Shown here: positions 6,835 to 15,376 of the stretch, piece by piece
How the letters are laid out: each line of letters starts with the position of its first letter
How positions within the stretch are numbered: position 1 is the first letter of the stretch
Assembly: GCA_963841455.1 (NCBI GenBank)
Contig: CAWJCU010000007.1
Location: 356,970 to 420,969 of the forward strand
Reading direction: 5' to 3'
DNA length: 64,000 nucleotides
Source of the DNA: JAWVFM01 sp963841455
GTDB taxonomy: Bacteria; Actinomycetota; Thermoleophilia; Solirubrobacterales; 70-9
The notes under the pieces: generated by a model
Databases searched by the model: none
What the model was told of the DNA's origin: nothing
What the model saw: the letters and a program-made list of their open reading frames with translations, nothing else
Position numbers and translations under genes: made by a program

Positions 6835-8271
6835 ATGCACGGCGATCGGCTCACCGGCCTCGACGCGTCGTTCCTGCACATGGAGCAGGGCCCGGCGCAC
6901 ATGCACGTCGCCTCGACGGCCGTGTTCGAGGGAGCGGCGCCGAGCTACGACGAGTTTCGCGACCACATCGCATCCCGCCTTCACCTCGTCCCGCGCTTCC
7001 GCCAGAAGCTGCGCTTCATTCCCTTCGGCCAGGGCCGGCCGGTCTGGGTCGATGACCCCCAGCTAAACCTCGACTACCACGTGCGCCATACGGCGCTCCC
7101 CTCCCCCGGCTCCGAGGAGCAACTCCGCCTGCTCGCGGCGCGGATCTTCTCGCAGCGCCTCGATCGCTCGAAGCCCGTGTGGGAGATGTGGCTGGTCAAC
7201 GGCCTCGAGGGCGATCGCTTTGCCGTTGTCGGCAAGAGCCACCACTGCTTGGTCGACGGGGTCTCCGGGGTCGACATAACCACCGTGATGTACGACCTCG
7301 CGCCCGAGTCGGATCGCAAGCGGTCCACGGACCCCTGGGTCCCGGACCCGGAGCCGACCGACGCACAGCTCCTGAGCGACGCGCTTCTGGAGCGGGCGAC
7401 GAGCCCGCGCGAGATGGTCCGCGGCGCCCGCGCCCTGGTCAGGCGCCCGCGCCAGGTGCTTTCTGCAGCCTTTGAGGCCCTCGAGTCGGCGGGGGCATTC
7501 GCGAAGGCGGGCATTGCCGCCCCCGCGTCGCCGTTCAACGTCGACATCGGCCCCTACCGGCGCTTCGCGATCGTCCGCTCCGACCTCGCTGAGCTGAAGC
7601 GCGTGAAGAACGCCGCGGGTGGCACGGTGAACGACGTGATCCTGGCCGCCGTGACCGGGGCGGTGGGCCGCTACCTCCGCGAGCGCGGACACTCCACCCA
7701 GGGTCTCGAGCTGCGGGCCATGGTGCCGATCAGCGTCCGCGCAGACGAGGAGCACGGCGCGCTCGGCAACCGCGTCTCGGCGATGATGGCGACCCTCCCG
7801 GTCTGGTGCGAGGACCCCCTCGAGCGCCTCGGGGTCGTCAGCCGCTCGATGGGAGACCTCAAGTCCTCGCACCAGGCGATGGGCGCAGAGCTCTTGACTG
7901 ACCTGGCCGACTTCGCGCCGCCGACGATTGCCGCTCAGGCATCGCGCCTTCAGTCACGTCAGCGCTGGTTCAACTTCGTCGTCACCAACGTCCCCGGCCC
8001 GCAGTTCCCGCTCTACCTCCTCGGTCGCCGGCTCCTCGAAGTCTTCCCGATGGTCCCGCTGGCGAAGCGCCAGGGCGTCTGCTTCGGGATCATGAGCTAC
8101 GACGGGACGGTCAACTTCGGCCTCACCGCCGACTACGACGCCGTGCCCGACCTCGAGGCGCTGGCGGGTGACTTGGAGGCGGCCCTGCGGGAGCTCTCGG
8201 ATGCCGTGCCGGCCGAGCCCAAGCGCAGGCCGGCCAAGCGCCCGGCCAAGGCGAGGGCCAAGTCCTCCTAG
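6835..8271 (+). CDS. Wax ester synthase/diacylglycerol acyltransferase (WS/DGAT)
   Basis: A 478-residue acyl-CoA-dependent acyltransferase making triacylglycerol or wax esters at the inner face of the membrane. The catalytic HHxxxDG motif is intact (HHCLVDG, about residue 135), and the family motif near the C-terminal half is seen as NFVVTNVPGP. The ATG at 6835 fits the family opening RLTGLDASFL; a TTG six codons upstream is possible. The C-terminus ends in a Lys/Arg/Pro/Ala tail (KRRPAKRPAKARAKSS), which may bind membrane or lipid-body surface (inference). Such enzymes mark storage-lipid formation in actinobacteria. Confidence 0.9.
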   Translation: MHGDRLTGLDASFLHMEQGPAHMHVASTAVFEGAAPSYDEFRDHIASRLHLVPRFRQKLRFIPFGQGRPVWVDDPQLNLDYHVRHTALPSPGSEEQLRLLAARIFSQRLDRSKPVWEMWLVNGLEGDRFAVVGKSHHCLVDGVSGVDITTVMYDLAPESDRKRSTDPWVPDPEPTDAQLLSDALLERATSPREMVRGARALVRRPRQVLSAAFEALESAGAFAKAGIAAPASPFNVDIGPYRRFAIVRSDLAELKRVKNAAGGTVNDVILAAVTGAVGRYLRERGHSTQGLELRAMVPISVRADEEHGALGNRVSAMMATLPVWCEDPLERLGVVSRSMGDLKSSHQAMGAELLTDLADFAPPTIAAQASRLQSRQRWFNFVVTNVPGPQFPLYLLGRRLLEVFPMVPLAKRQGVCFGIMSYDGTVNFGLTADYDAVPDLEALAGDLEAALRELSDAVPAEPKRRPAKRPAKARAKSS

Positions 8272-8429
8272 CCTGAGCCGGCGCCTGCCCCAGAGATCCT
8301 CCGCGGCGAGTGGCATGAGCTTCCTGAATTAGACGCGCGGGTCCGAGCCCGTCGGCCGGCCTCGCCCCTCCACGGCGGCGAACCTATCGCAGGGCCGATT
8401 CAGTCCGCCCGCGTCGCGACCATGCGGGC

Positions 8430-9128
8430 ATGAGCGTCGGCGAGATCGGGCCGCGTGTCCGCGGGAAGATACGGCCGCAGGAGTACGGTTTCGGGCCACT
8501 TCTCGCACTGATCCTCACGTCGCTGATCTTTCAGCTCGCGGCGCCCGAGACGGACACCGCCCGATTTGTCACGCTGATCCTCCAGGGAGTGACGCTCCTG
8601 CTCGCGCTTCGGGTCTCGGGCACCCGGCGCGCGATCCTGCATGTCGCCCGAATCGCCGTGGCGCTCGCGGTGCTGGGCTCGACGGGGGTCTTCATCGGGT
8701 CCGGCGCTCTCAGCGCCGACGAGGCGAAGGTCGTGACGCTCCTGCTCGTCGCCTTCGCGCCTCTCGCGATCGGCGCCGGTGTCGTTCGCCACGTCCGTGA
8801 GGAGCGAGGGGTAACCGTCACGACCATGTTCGGCGTGCTCTGTATCTACCTGTTGATCGGGATGCTGTTCGCCTTCCTGTTCAGCGTGGTCGACCATCTC
8901 GCCAACACGCCGTTCTTCGCCAACGGTCAGGAGGACCAATCGGACTTCCTCTACTTCAGCTTCACGACGATCACCACGACCGGCTACGGGGACTTCGTCC
9001 CAGCGACCAACCTCGGCCACTCGCTCGCGATCGCCGAGGCTCTGGTCGGTCAGATCTATCTGGTCACGGTCGTCGCGGTGATCGTCTCGAACCTCCGGCC
9101 AGGCGGGCGGATCGGCCATGGCGCGTGA
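8430..9128 (+). CDS. Two-pore-helix type ion channel membrane protein
   Basis: A 232-residue membrane protein with about four N-terminal helices, then a pore loop carrying the potassium-channel filter-like sequence TTITTTGYGDF (near residue 183) between two last helices. This is the Ion_trans_2 architecture. No cytoplasmic RCK/TrkA regulatory domain or cyclic-nucleotide domain follows. It probably conducts K+ (family knowledge plus filter). The last 11 bases overlap the start of the acetyltransferase gene, suggesting translational coupling. The 158 bases upstream hold no gene that can be seen. Confidence 0.8.
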   Translation: MSVGEIGPRVRGKIRPQEYGFGPLLALILTSLIFQLAAPETDTARFVTLILQGVTLLLALRVSGTRRAILHVARIAVALAVLGSTGVFIGSGALSADEAKVVTLLLVAFAPLAIGAGVVRHVREERGVTVTTMFGVLCIYLLIGMLFAFLFSVVDHLANTPFFANGQEDQSDFLYFSFTTITTTGYGDFVPATNLGHSLAIAEALVGQIYLVTVVAVIVSNLRPGGRIGHGA

Positions 9129-9630
9129 GGCGCCGGCTGTAAGGCCCGCCCGCGTCGGTGACGCCGAAGCAATCGCCGCGGTCTTCAACCAGGGCATCGC
9201 CGAGCGCGTCGCCACCTTCGAGACGCGCGAGCAGACGCCGGAGCGGGTGGCCGAGCTTCTGAGGCGCCGCAGGGTCGCCCTCGTCGCCGAGCTCGCGGGC
9301 ACCGTCGCCGGCTTCGCCTGGGTGGGCCCCTATGACGACGCGCATGACTACTACTCCGGGGTGGGCGAGGCGACTATGTACGTCGAGCGTTCCGCTCGCC
9401 GCTCTGGGGTCGGCACGACGCTGATCCGGGCGCTCGCCGACGCCGCGGCGCAGGCGGGCTACCACAAGCTCGTGGGCAAGGTCTTCACGTCGAACCAGCC
9501 GTCGGTGGAGCTCCTCCGCGCGTGCGGCTGGCGCGAGGTCGGCCTCCATCGGCGCCATGGCCGCCTCGACGGCGAGTGGAAGGACGTGATCGTCGTCGAG
9601 CTCCTCATGAGAGCCCCCTCGGGCGAGTAG
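9118..9630 (+). CDS. GNAT N-acetyltransferase, ArsN1/phosphinothricin acetyltransferase-like
   Basis: A 170-residue GNAT-fold enzyme transferring acetyl from acetyl-CoA to an amino group. The A/B motif RRSGVGTTLIRALADAA binds CoA, and the order of elements (AIAAVFNQGI, VATFETR, GFAWVGPY, LLRACGWREVGLHRRHGRLDG) matches the phosphinothricin/arsinothricin acetyltransferase family. Substrate could be an amino-acid-like toxin such as phosphinothricin or arsinothricin, or methionine sulfoximine; the sequence alone does not decide. No ars genes are nearby. It overlaps the channel gene by 11 bases. Confidence 0.8.
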   Translation: MAREAPAVRPARVGDAEAIAAVFNQGIAERVATFETREQTPERVAELLRRRRVALVAELAGTVAGFAWVGPYDDAHDYYSGVGEATMYVERSARRSGVGTTLIRALADAAAQAGYHKLVGKVFTSNQPSVELLRACGWREVGLHRRHGRLDGEWKDVIVVELLMRAPSGE

Positions 9631-9644
9631 AAGCGTCCGCCCTA

Positions 9645-9650
9645 CATACT
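9645..9650 (+). promoter_or_regulatory. -10 hexamer of a leaderless promoter
   Basis: CATACT, 6 nt before the nadE ATG at 9657; it lies just after the stop of the preceding acetyltransferase. Confidence 0.5.
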
Positions 9651-9656
9651 TTCGGC

Positions 9657-11348
9657 ATGGCCGAGAACGAGCGCCTTCGCATCGCCCTCGCGCAGATGGA
9701 TCCGACCGTCGGCGACGTCGAGGGCAACGCCCGTGCGGCGCTCGAGTGGATCGAGCGGGCGCGCGACGCCGGCGCGGGGCTCGTGGTGCTTCCTGAGCTC
9801 GTGATCAGCGGCTACCCCCCGGAGGACCTCCTGCTCAAGGCCCATTTCCTCGATGAGTGCCGGCAGGCCCTCGACCGCTTGGCGGCGCAGGTCGACGGGA
9901 TAGTCGCCGTTGTCGGGTTCCCGGAGAGCGACCTCGCCGTCCATAACTCCGCCGCCGTGATCGCGGACCGCCTCGTGAAGGCGGTGTACCGCAAGTGCCT
10001 GCTTCCGAACTACGGGGTCTTCGACGAGCGCCGCTACTTCGAGCCCGGGGACGAGGGCGCGGTCGTGAAGCTCGGCGAAGTCCGCGTGGGCGTCACCGTA
10101 TGCGAGGACATCTGGTTTCCCGGGCCGCCGGCGTCGATGGAGGCTCTTTCAGGCGCGACGCTCATCGTGAACGCCTCGGCGTCCCCGTATCACCGCGGCA
10201 AGGGGCTCGCGCGGGAGCGCATGGTGGCCGATCGGGCCCGCGAGACGAGCGCGGCGTTCGCGCTCTGCAACGCCGTCGGCGGCCAGGACGAGCTCGTCTT
10301 CGACGGGCATTCGGTTGTCGTCTCCCCCACCGGCGAGACGCTGGCGCGCGCGGGGCAGTTCGACGAGGAGCTCCTCGTCTGCGACCTCGACCTCGAGGCG
10401 CGCGGCCCGCGCGACGGCGGTGTGCCTGTCCTCACCTCGCTCGAGCGTCGCGAGCCCCGTGGCACCGTCGAGCGGTCACTCGCCGAGCCGCTCGAGCCAG
10501 TGGCGGAGGTCTACGCCGCCCTGCGGCTCGGGCTCGCCGACTACGTGGGGAAGAACGGCTTCGAGCGAGTGCTGGTCGCCGTCTCCGGAGGAATCGACTC
10601 GGCGCTCGTCGCGCTCCTCGCCGCGGACGCCCTCCGGGGCGACCGGGTGACCTGCGTGGTCATGCCCTCCCCTCATTCGAGCGCGGAGACGCAGGACGAC
10701 GCCCGCGCGATCGCCCGGAACCTTGGTGCGGAGCTGGTCGAGATCCCGATCGAGCCGGCGATGGCGGCCTACGAGGGCCTCCTGGGCGGCGCTGCCGTCG
10801 ACGGGGATGCGGCGGCAGGGCTGGCGGCCGAGAACGTGCAGGCTCGGATCCGCGGCAACCTGATCATGGCGCTTTCCAACCGCCATGGCTGGCTCGTCCT
10901 CACGACCGGAAACAAGAGCGAGATGTCGGTCGGCTACGCGACGCTGTACGGCGACATGGCCGGCGGGTTCGCCGTGATCAAGGACGTGCCGAAGACCCTG
11001 GTCTACGACCTCGTGCGGTACCGCAACGAGCTCGCCGAAAGCGAGCTCGTGCCGGCTACGGTCCTCGAGCGCGCGCCTTCAGCGGAGCTCAGGCCCGGAC
11101 AGCTCGACGAGGACTCGCTGCCGCCATACGACCTGCTGGATCGCATCCTCGAGGCCTACGTCGAGGACGATCAGGGCCGCGAGGAGCTGATCGCCGCGGG
11201 GCTGGAGGCCGAGACCGTCGACGAGGTCCTCGCGATGGTCGATCGGGCCGAGTACAAGCGTCGCCAGGCGCCGCCCGGGATCAAGATCACGCCGAAGGCC
11301 TTCGGCCGCGACCGCCGCCTGCCGATAACGAACCGCTACCGCGGCTAG
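9657..11348 (+). CDS. nadE: Glutamine-dependent NAD+ synthetase
   Basis: A 563-residue two-domain enzyme that makes NAD+ from nicotinic acid adenine dinucleotide, ATP and glutamine. Residues 1-260 are a nitrilase-fold glutaminase with the Glu-Lys-Cys triad (LVVLPELVISGY, KCLLPNYGVF, VTVCEDIWF). Residues about 290-563 are the ATP-pyrophosphatase synthetase with the P-loop SGGIDSALVALL and the conserved TTGNKSEMSVGYATLYGD. The ATG at 9657 is chosen for the family opening RIALAQMDPTVGD and the promoter spacing. Its stop overlaps the convergent thioesterase gene by 4 bases. Confidence 0.95.
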   Translation: MAENERLRIALAQMDPTVGDVEGNARAALEWIERARDAGAGLVVLPELVISGYPPEDLLLKAHFLDECRQALDRLAAQVDGIVAVVGFPESDLAVHNSAAVIADRLVKAVYRKCLLPNYGVFDERRYFEPGDEGAVVKLGEVRVGVTVCEDIWFPGPPASMEALSGATLIVNASASPYHRGKGLARERMVADRARETSAAFALCNAVGGQDELVFDGHSVVVSPTGETLARAGQFDEELLVCDLDLEARGPRDGGVPVLTSLERREPRGTVERSLAEPLEPVAEVYAALRLGLADYVGKNGFERVLVAVSGGIDSALVALLAADALRGDRVTCVVMPSPHSSAETQDDARAIARNLGAELVEIPIEPAMAAYEGLLGGAAVDGDAAAGLAAENVQARIRGNLIMALSNRHGWLVLTTGNKSEMSVGYATLYGDMAGGFAVIKDVPKTLVYDLVRYRNELAESELVPATVLERAPSAELRPGQLDEDSLPPYDLLDRILEAYVEDDQGREELIAAGLEAETVDEVLAMVDRAEYKRRQAPPGIKITPKAFGRDRRLPITNRYRG

Positions 11349-11764
11349 GTGCGCCGCGGCTCGCGGACGGCGACCGTAATCCTTACGAGCGCGCAGACGC
11401 GGTTCTCGTCGTCGGTGATCTCCACGTCCCAGACCCAGGTCGTCCTGCCTCGATGCCGCACCGTCGCGGCGGCGTTGACGTGGCCGTCGGATATCGGCCG
11501 CAGGAACGTGGTGTTGTTCGATTGCCCCATCGCAATCATGCCGTCAGCTCCGACGCCGACGGCGGTCGCGTAAGAGCAGATCGTCTCCGCGATCGTCGCG
11601 TGGACGCCGCCGTGGACGATCCCGTACGGCTGTCGCACCCGATCGCTGACCGGAACGCGGGCGCGAATCCCGTCGGGACCGTGGTCCAAGTACTCGATGC
11701 CCACGAGCCCGGCGAAGCCGTCTTCCTCGGAGGAGACCGGCATCCCCTCACCGCGATCGCTCAT
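11345..11764 (-). CDS. PaaI-like hotdog-fold thioesterase
   Basis: A 139-residue acyl-CoA thioesterase of the 4HBT/PaaI group. The signature region is YGIVHGGVHATIAETICSYA (residues about 51-70), with the HGG loop and catalytic acidic residue. Hydrolysis of an acyl- or aryl-CoA is expected; the substrate is unknown. The ATG at 11764 is preferred because TAGGGT lies 7 nt upstream, and the longer frame upstream is not protein-like. The gene is convergent with nadE. Confidence 0.85.
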   Translation of the reverse strand: MSDRGEGMPVSSEEDGFAGLVGIEYLDHGPDGIRARVPVSDRVRQPYGIVHGGVHATIAETICSYATAVGVGADGMIAMGQSNNTTFLRPISDGHVNAAATVRHRGRTTWVWDVEITDDENRVCALVRITVAVREPRRT

Positions 11765-11771
11765 GCCCGAA

Positions 11772-11777
11772 ACCCTA
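11772..11777 (-). promoter_or_regulatory. -10 hexamer of a leaderless promoter
   Basis: On the minus strand this reads TAGGGT, 7 nt before the thioesterase ATG at 11764. Confidence 0.5.
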
Positions 11778-12033
11778 TTTGCCCGGGCTGACGCAGGACA
11801 GCAGGGCGAGAAGCGACGGGCGGAGGGCGAGGTCGACGAGGAGCCCGACAGCTCCAAAAGGCCGAACTGACGATCAGAACGTCGGGCGGTGCGGCTCCGC
11901 TGGTGCGCGCCGGCTCCGCGGATACGTGTGGTGGCACGGCGACGGCGAAGGAGACCATCGCCGCGGCGATCGCCAGCGCCGGGCCGAGGAGAACGAGTGG
12001 GCGCCGCGTCGCAAGGTCGGCGAGCGGGGTCAC
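11775..12033 (-). pseudogene. Possible frameshifted small membrane protein gene
   Basis: From GTG at 12033 (TAACGT lies 7 nt upstream) the frame encodes a hydrophobic start with RRPLVLLGPALAIAAAMVSF, then a linker to DVLIVSS. After that the frame becomes Arg/Pro-rich. In the next frame, protein-like sequence resumes (GAVGLLVDLALRPSLLALL) and ends at TAG 11775-11777, just before the thioesterase gene. Joining the two frames near 11870-11885 would give a protein of about 85 residues with two membrane segments. This is a suggestion from frame quality only. Confidence 0.35.
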
Positions 12034-12076
12034 ACCCTCCACGTTATCCGCGCCGAGTATCTACGCTTCCAGGCGG

Positions 12077-13102
12077 ATGCCTCTCTCCGCCGACCAGCAG
12101 GCGATGCTCGGACTCCTGCTCGAGCGCGGGCAGAGCTACGCGGACATCGCGGGCCTGCTCGGGATCTCGGACGACGAGGTGCGCTCGCGGGCCCGGTCCG
12201 CCCTCACTGACCTCGGCGGCGCGGACCCCGACCGCAACGTTGGCCTCACCGACTACCTGCTCGGCCAGGCCGACCCGATCGGCCGCGCCGATGCGGTTCG
12301 CCACCTGCGTGACGACCCCGATGACGCCGCGTTGGCGGAGCGGGTCGTGACAGCGCTGGCGGACCTCGCCCCCGGCGCCGAGCTGCCGAAGCTGCCGGGC
12401 GAGGGGCGGACGGCGCCGCACCTGCGCGCGCAGCGCCGCCGGCAGGCCGCCTCCCCTTCGAGCGCGGCCGCACCCCCTGCGCCGCGCTCCTCGCTCTCCG
12501 CACACCAAACGCGCCTCTTCGTGGCGCTGGCGACCGGAGCGGTCATCATCGGGGTCGTGATCGCCGCCGTCGCCGGCGCCTTCAGCGGCGGCGAGTCGAG
12601 CCCCACCACGGCGTCGGTGCCCTCGACAAGCACGACGACGCCAACCGGGACCGGTGGCGGGACGACCACGACGCCGTCGGGCGACACGGGCAACCAGACG
12701 CTGACTCCGGTGCCCCTCAAGGCGGTGGGCGGAAGCCCGGGCAGCGGTCTCGCAACCTTCGGCCTCGCGACCGCGAACACGCCGTTCCTCGATGTCCGCA
12801 CCCGCGACCTGACCCCGGCGCCGAGTGGCCAGGTGTACTCCGTGTGGCTTGCGCTCGACCCGTCGAAGCGCCAGGGCTATCCCGTCGCCCCGCTCCTGCA
12901 GTCGCATGACCGCTTCAACATCCCCTCCGTCGTCCTCCCGTTCCTGCCGAAGATGAAGTCAGTCGACATCGTCGTGAGCCCGGCGAGCGTCCTTCGCAAG
13001 GAGATCAAGGCCGTGCTCGCCGCGAAGAAGCCGAAGCTGATCATCCCCGAGCCGGGCAACGTGGCGCTCACGGGCGCCATCCCGGCGAAGACTCGCGGCT
13101 AG
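12077..13102 (+). CDS. Membrane protein with sigma-4-like HTH and RskA-like C-terminal domain
   Basis: A 341-residue protein. Residues 1-50 look like a sigma-70 region 4 helix-turn-helix (QSYADIAGLLGISDDEVRSRARSAL). A Pro/Ala linker leads to one membrane helix near 155-175 (LFVALATGAVIIGVVIAAVAGAF), then a Thr/Ser/Pro/Gly linker, then an extracytoplasmic domain of about 120 residues whose GQVYSVWLALDP block resembles the anti-sigma-K (RskA) C-terminal domain. It is plausibly a transmembrane regulator; no partner sigma gene is adjacent. ATG 12077 is used because TACGCT lies 9 nt upstream. Confidence 0.65.
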   Translation: MPLSADQQAMLGLLLERGQSYADIAGLLGISDDEVRSRARSALTDLGGADPDRNVGLTDYLLGQADPIGRADAVRHLRDDPDDAALAERVVTALADLAPGAELPKLPGEGRTAPHLRAQRRRQAASPSSAAAPPAPRSSLSAHQTRLFVALATGAVIIGVVIAAVAGAFSGGESSPTTASVPSTSTTTPTGTGGGTTTTPSGDTGNQTLTPVPLKAVGGSPGSGLATFGLATANTPFLDVRTRDLTPAPSGQVYSVWLALDPSKRQGYPVAPLLQSHDRFNIPSVVLPFLPKMKSVDIVVSPASVLRKEIKAVLAAKKPKLIIPEPGNVALTGAIPAKTRG

Positions 13103-13106
13103 CCCC

Positions 13107-13745
13107 CTGCATCGCCACAGCCATGGCGGTCGCGGCCACACCCACGGCCTTGTAGACCCCTCGATCAAGCGCTCGCGCGATGGCCTGGTCGCAGTCGGGC
13201 TCTCGCTGGCGGTCCTCGGCGCCACGGCGCTCGCTCAGACCGCGATCTTCTTCCTCACGAACAGCGTCGCGCTGTTCGCCGATCTGATCCACAACTTCGG
13301 CGACGCGCTGACGGGGGTGCCCTTGGCGATCGCTTTCGTCATGCGGTCCGATCGCGCCGAGCGGATCGCGGGACTGCTCGTCGTCGCGGCAATCTTCATC
13401 AGTGCGTGCGTGGCCGGGTTCGAGGCGGTCAGCCGCCTGATCCACCCGCAGGCCCCGACCAACTTGGTCGCGCTAGCCCTTGCGGGAGCGCTCGGCTGCG
13501 CCGGCAACTGGGTGGCGGCCGCGATCCGCACCCGCACGGGTCGCCGGCTCGACAGCCCAGCGCTGATCGCCGACGGCAACCACGCCCGCGCCGACGCATA
13601 CGTCAGCCTCGGGGTGATCGCCAGCGCTCTGGTGGTCGGACTTGGCCTTGGGATCGCCGACGCCCTCATCGGCCTCGCGATCGCCGCCGTGATCCTCCGC
13701 ATCACCTGGCAATCCTGGCTCACTGTCCGCGGCCGCGACCACTAG
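13107..13745 (+). CDS. Cation diffusion facilitator transporter, CTG start likely
   Basis: A 212-residue CDF family metal/H+ antiporter. It opens with a His-rich segment (LHRHSHGGRGHTHG), then about six helices. Both metal-site pairs are present: HNFGD in helix 2 (LFADLIHNFGDAL) and HARAD in helix 5 (ADGNHARADAYVS). The usual cytoplasmic dimerisation domain is missing: the protein ends right after helix 6 at TAG 13743-13745. Within the frame there is no ATG, GTG or TTG before 13317, which would lose the first two helices, so CTG 13107 is the best start. It begins 4 bases after the preceding stop. Zn2+ or another divalent metal is expected. Confidence 0.8.
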   Translation: MHRHSHGGRGHTHGLVDPSIKRSRDGLVAVGLSLAVLGATALAQTAIFFLTNSVALFADLIHNFGDALTGVPLAIAFVMRSDRAERIAGLLVVAAIFISACVAGFEAVSRLIHPQAPTNLVALALAGALGCAGNWVAAAIRTRTGRRLDSPALIADGNHARADAYVSLGVIASALVVGLGLGIADALIGLAIAAVILRITWQSWLTVRGRDH

Positions 13746-15376
13746 TTCGGCAGGAGCTTGCCGGGATTCATGATTCCGGCCGGGTCGAGCCGGTCCCTGA
13801 GGGCGCGCAGCGCCTCGATCCCGAGGCCGCCCACCTCGGCCTCCATGAACGGCGCGTGGTCGCGGCCGACGGCGTGATGGTGGGTGATCGTCCCACCGGC
13901 GCCGACTATGGCCTCGCACGCCGCCTCCTTCGCCTCCCGCCACTGCTCGATCTCCTCCCCGGCGCGGCGCCGGGCGATGAACGTGAAGTACAGGGAGGCG
14001 CCGTCGCGGTAGGCGTGGGAGAGGTGGCACATCACGATCCCCGGGGTTCCCTGGCGCTCAAGCGCGCCTGAGATCGCACCGCGCACGGCGCCGTAGAGCT
14101 CGCCGAGGCGCGACCAGGTGTGGGCGGTCTCGAGGGTCTCGACGAGGTACCCGCGGTCCATCAGCTCGTCGCGCAGATACGGCCCCTCGTAGCGCCCCCG
14201 CTCCCACGATCTCCCCGGCCGCGTGCCGAGGGGTACGAGGCCCTCGGAACGCATGATCGTCTGCGAGACGGCCCGCCGCCGAGCGACGGCGTCGCCCTCG
14301 CCCTCCCACCCCGCGATGACGATGCAGCCGTTCGAGCGCCGGCGAGCCCTCAGGTACGCGCCGAGGACCGCCCGCGAAGCGCCCCCCGTCCCCGAGAGCG
14401 CAAAGGAGACGCGGGTTTCGGCTTCATCCGAGAGCCGCACCACCTCCGGGAGGGCGTCGTGCTGGGCCAGCGCCCGCACCGCCTCGGCGCCCTCGGCGAA
14501 GCTCGCCGCGATCCAGCCCTCGTAGTGCCGGGCCCGCGGCGCGGGTCGCACCCTCACCGTGACGTCGGTGATGACCCCGAGTGTTCCCTCCGACCCGAGG
14601 ATCAGCTCGCGAAGGGCGGGCCCTGCCGCGCTGTGCGGCGTCGAGATCGTGTGCAGCTCGCCCGCCGGTGCCACGAGCCGCGCCGCGGTGACTAGCGCGT
14701 CGAAGCGCCCGTAGCCGCTCGAGGCCTGGCCCGCCGAGCGGGTCGCGGCGAAGCCCCCGATCGTGGCGTACTCGAAAGACTGCGGGAAATGCCCGATGGT
14801 CAGCCCCTCCGCGGCCAGGGCCGCCTCGGCCTCGGGCCCACGCAGGCCCGCTCCGATCGTGGCCGTGAGCGAGGTGCGGTCGACCTCGACGCCTCGCAGC
14901 CTGCGTAGGTCGAGCGAGATGACCGCCCGGTTCGATCCCGCCTCGGGATCGACGCCGCCGACGACGCTCGTCCCGCCGCCGAAGGGCACGACTGCGACGT
15001 GCTCGCGCGAGCACACGTCGAGCACGCGCGCCACCTGCTCGGCGCTGCCGGGCATCACGACGGCGTCGGGGGCGGCATCGAGGCGGCCGCGCCTCAAGCG
15101 GACAAGGTCGGGGTATCCCCGACCCGCGGCACGGCGCACCCTCTGTTCGTGCGAGGCGAGCACGCTGGCGCGATTGACGGCGTCGACGAGCGCCTCCGGC
15201 ACCGGGCGAGCCCCGGGCAGCGCGACCGCCTCGAGGTCGACCCTTGGATCCGGCTCACCCGGGCCGAGCTCCTCCGCGAGCATGGCCTCGGCGCGCTGCG
15301 AGAGCGGTAGGCGCTTCCCTTCCGCGCCCCAGCCCCACCACCGCATCGGCGGGGTGACCGAGCCCCCGGCTGTCAC
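13742..15376 (-). CDS. FAD-linked oxidase, alkyldihydroxyacetonephosphate synthase-like
   Basis: A 544-residue flavoprotein of the FAD_binding_4 / FAD-oxidase_C group. The FAD-binding part has VVPFGGGTSVVGG (near 165) and the C-terminal part has THHHAVGRDHAP (near 505); the triple His matches the AGPS signature used in ether-lipid synthesis and is absent from glycolate/D-lactate dehydrogenases. The N-terminus MRWWGWG is also AGPS-like. An ether-lipid or related role is inferred; substrate is not proven. The GTG start at 15376 overlaps the stop of the SRPBCC gene as GTGA, so the two are translationally coupled. Confidence 0.8.
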   Translation of the reverse strand: MTAGGSVTPPMRWWGWGAEGKRLPLSQRAEAMLAEELGPGEPDPRVDLEAVALPGARPVPEALVDAVNRASVLASHEQRVRRAAGRGYPDLVRLRRGRLDAAPDAVVMPGSAEQVARVLDVCSREHVAVVPFGGGTSVVGGVDPEAGSNRAVISLDLRRLRGVEVDRTSLTATIGAGLRGPEAEAALAAEGLTIGHFPQSFEYATIGGFAATRSAGQASSGYGRFDALVTAARLVAPAGELHTISTPHSAAGPALRELILGSEGTLGVITDVTVRVRPAPRARHYEGWIAASFAEGAEAVRALAQHDALPEVVRLSDEAETRVSFALSGTGGASRAVLGAYLRARRRSNGCIVIAGWEGEGDAVARRRAVSQTIMRSEGLVPLGTRPGRSWERGRYEGPYLRDELMDRGYLVETLETAHTWSRLGELYGAVRGAISGALERQGTPGIVMCHLSHAYRDGASLYFTFIARRRAGEEIEQWREAKEAACEAIVGAGGTITHHHAVGRDHAPFMEAEVGGLGIEALRALRDRLDPAGIMNPGKLLPN

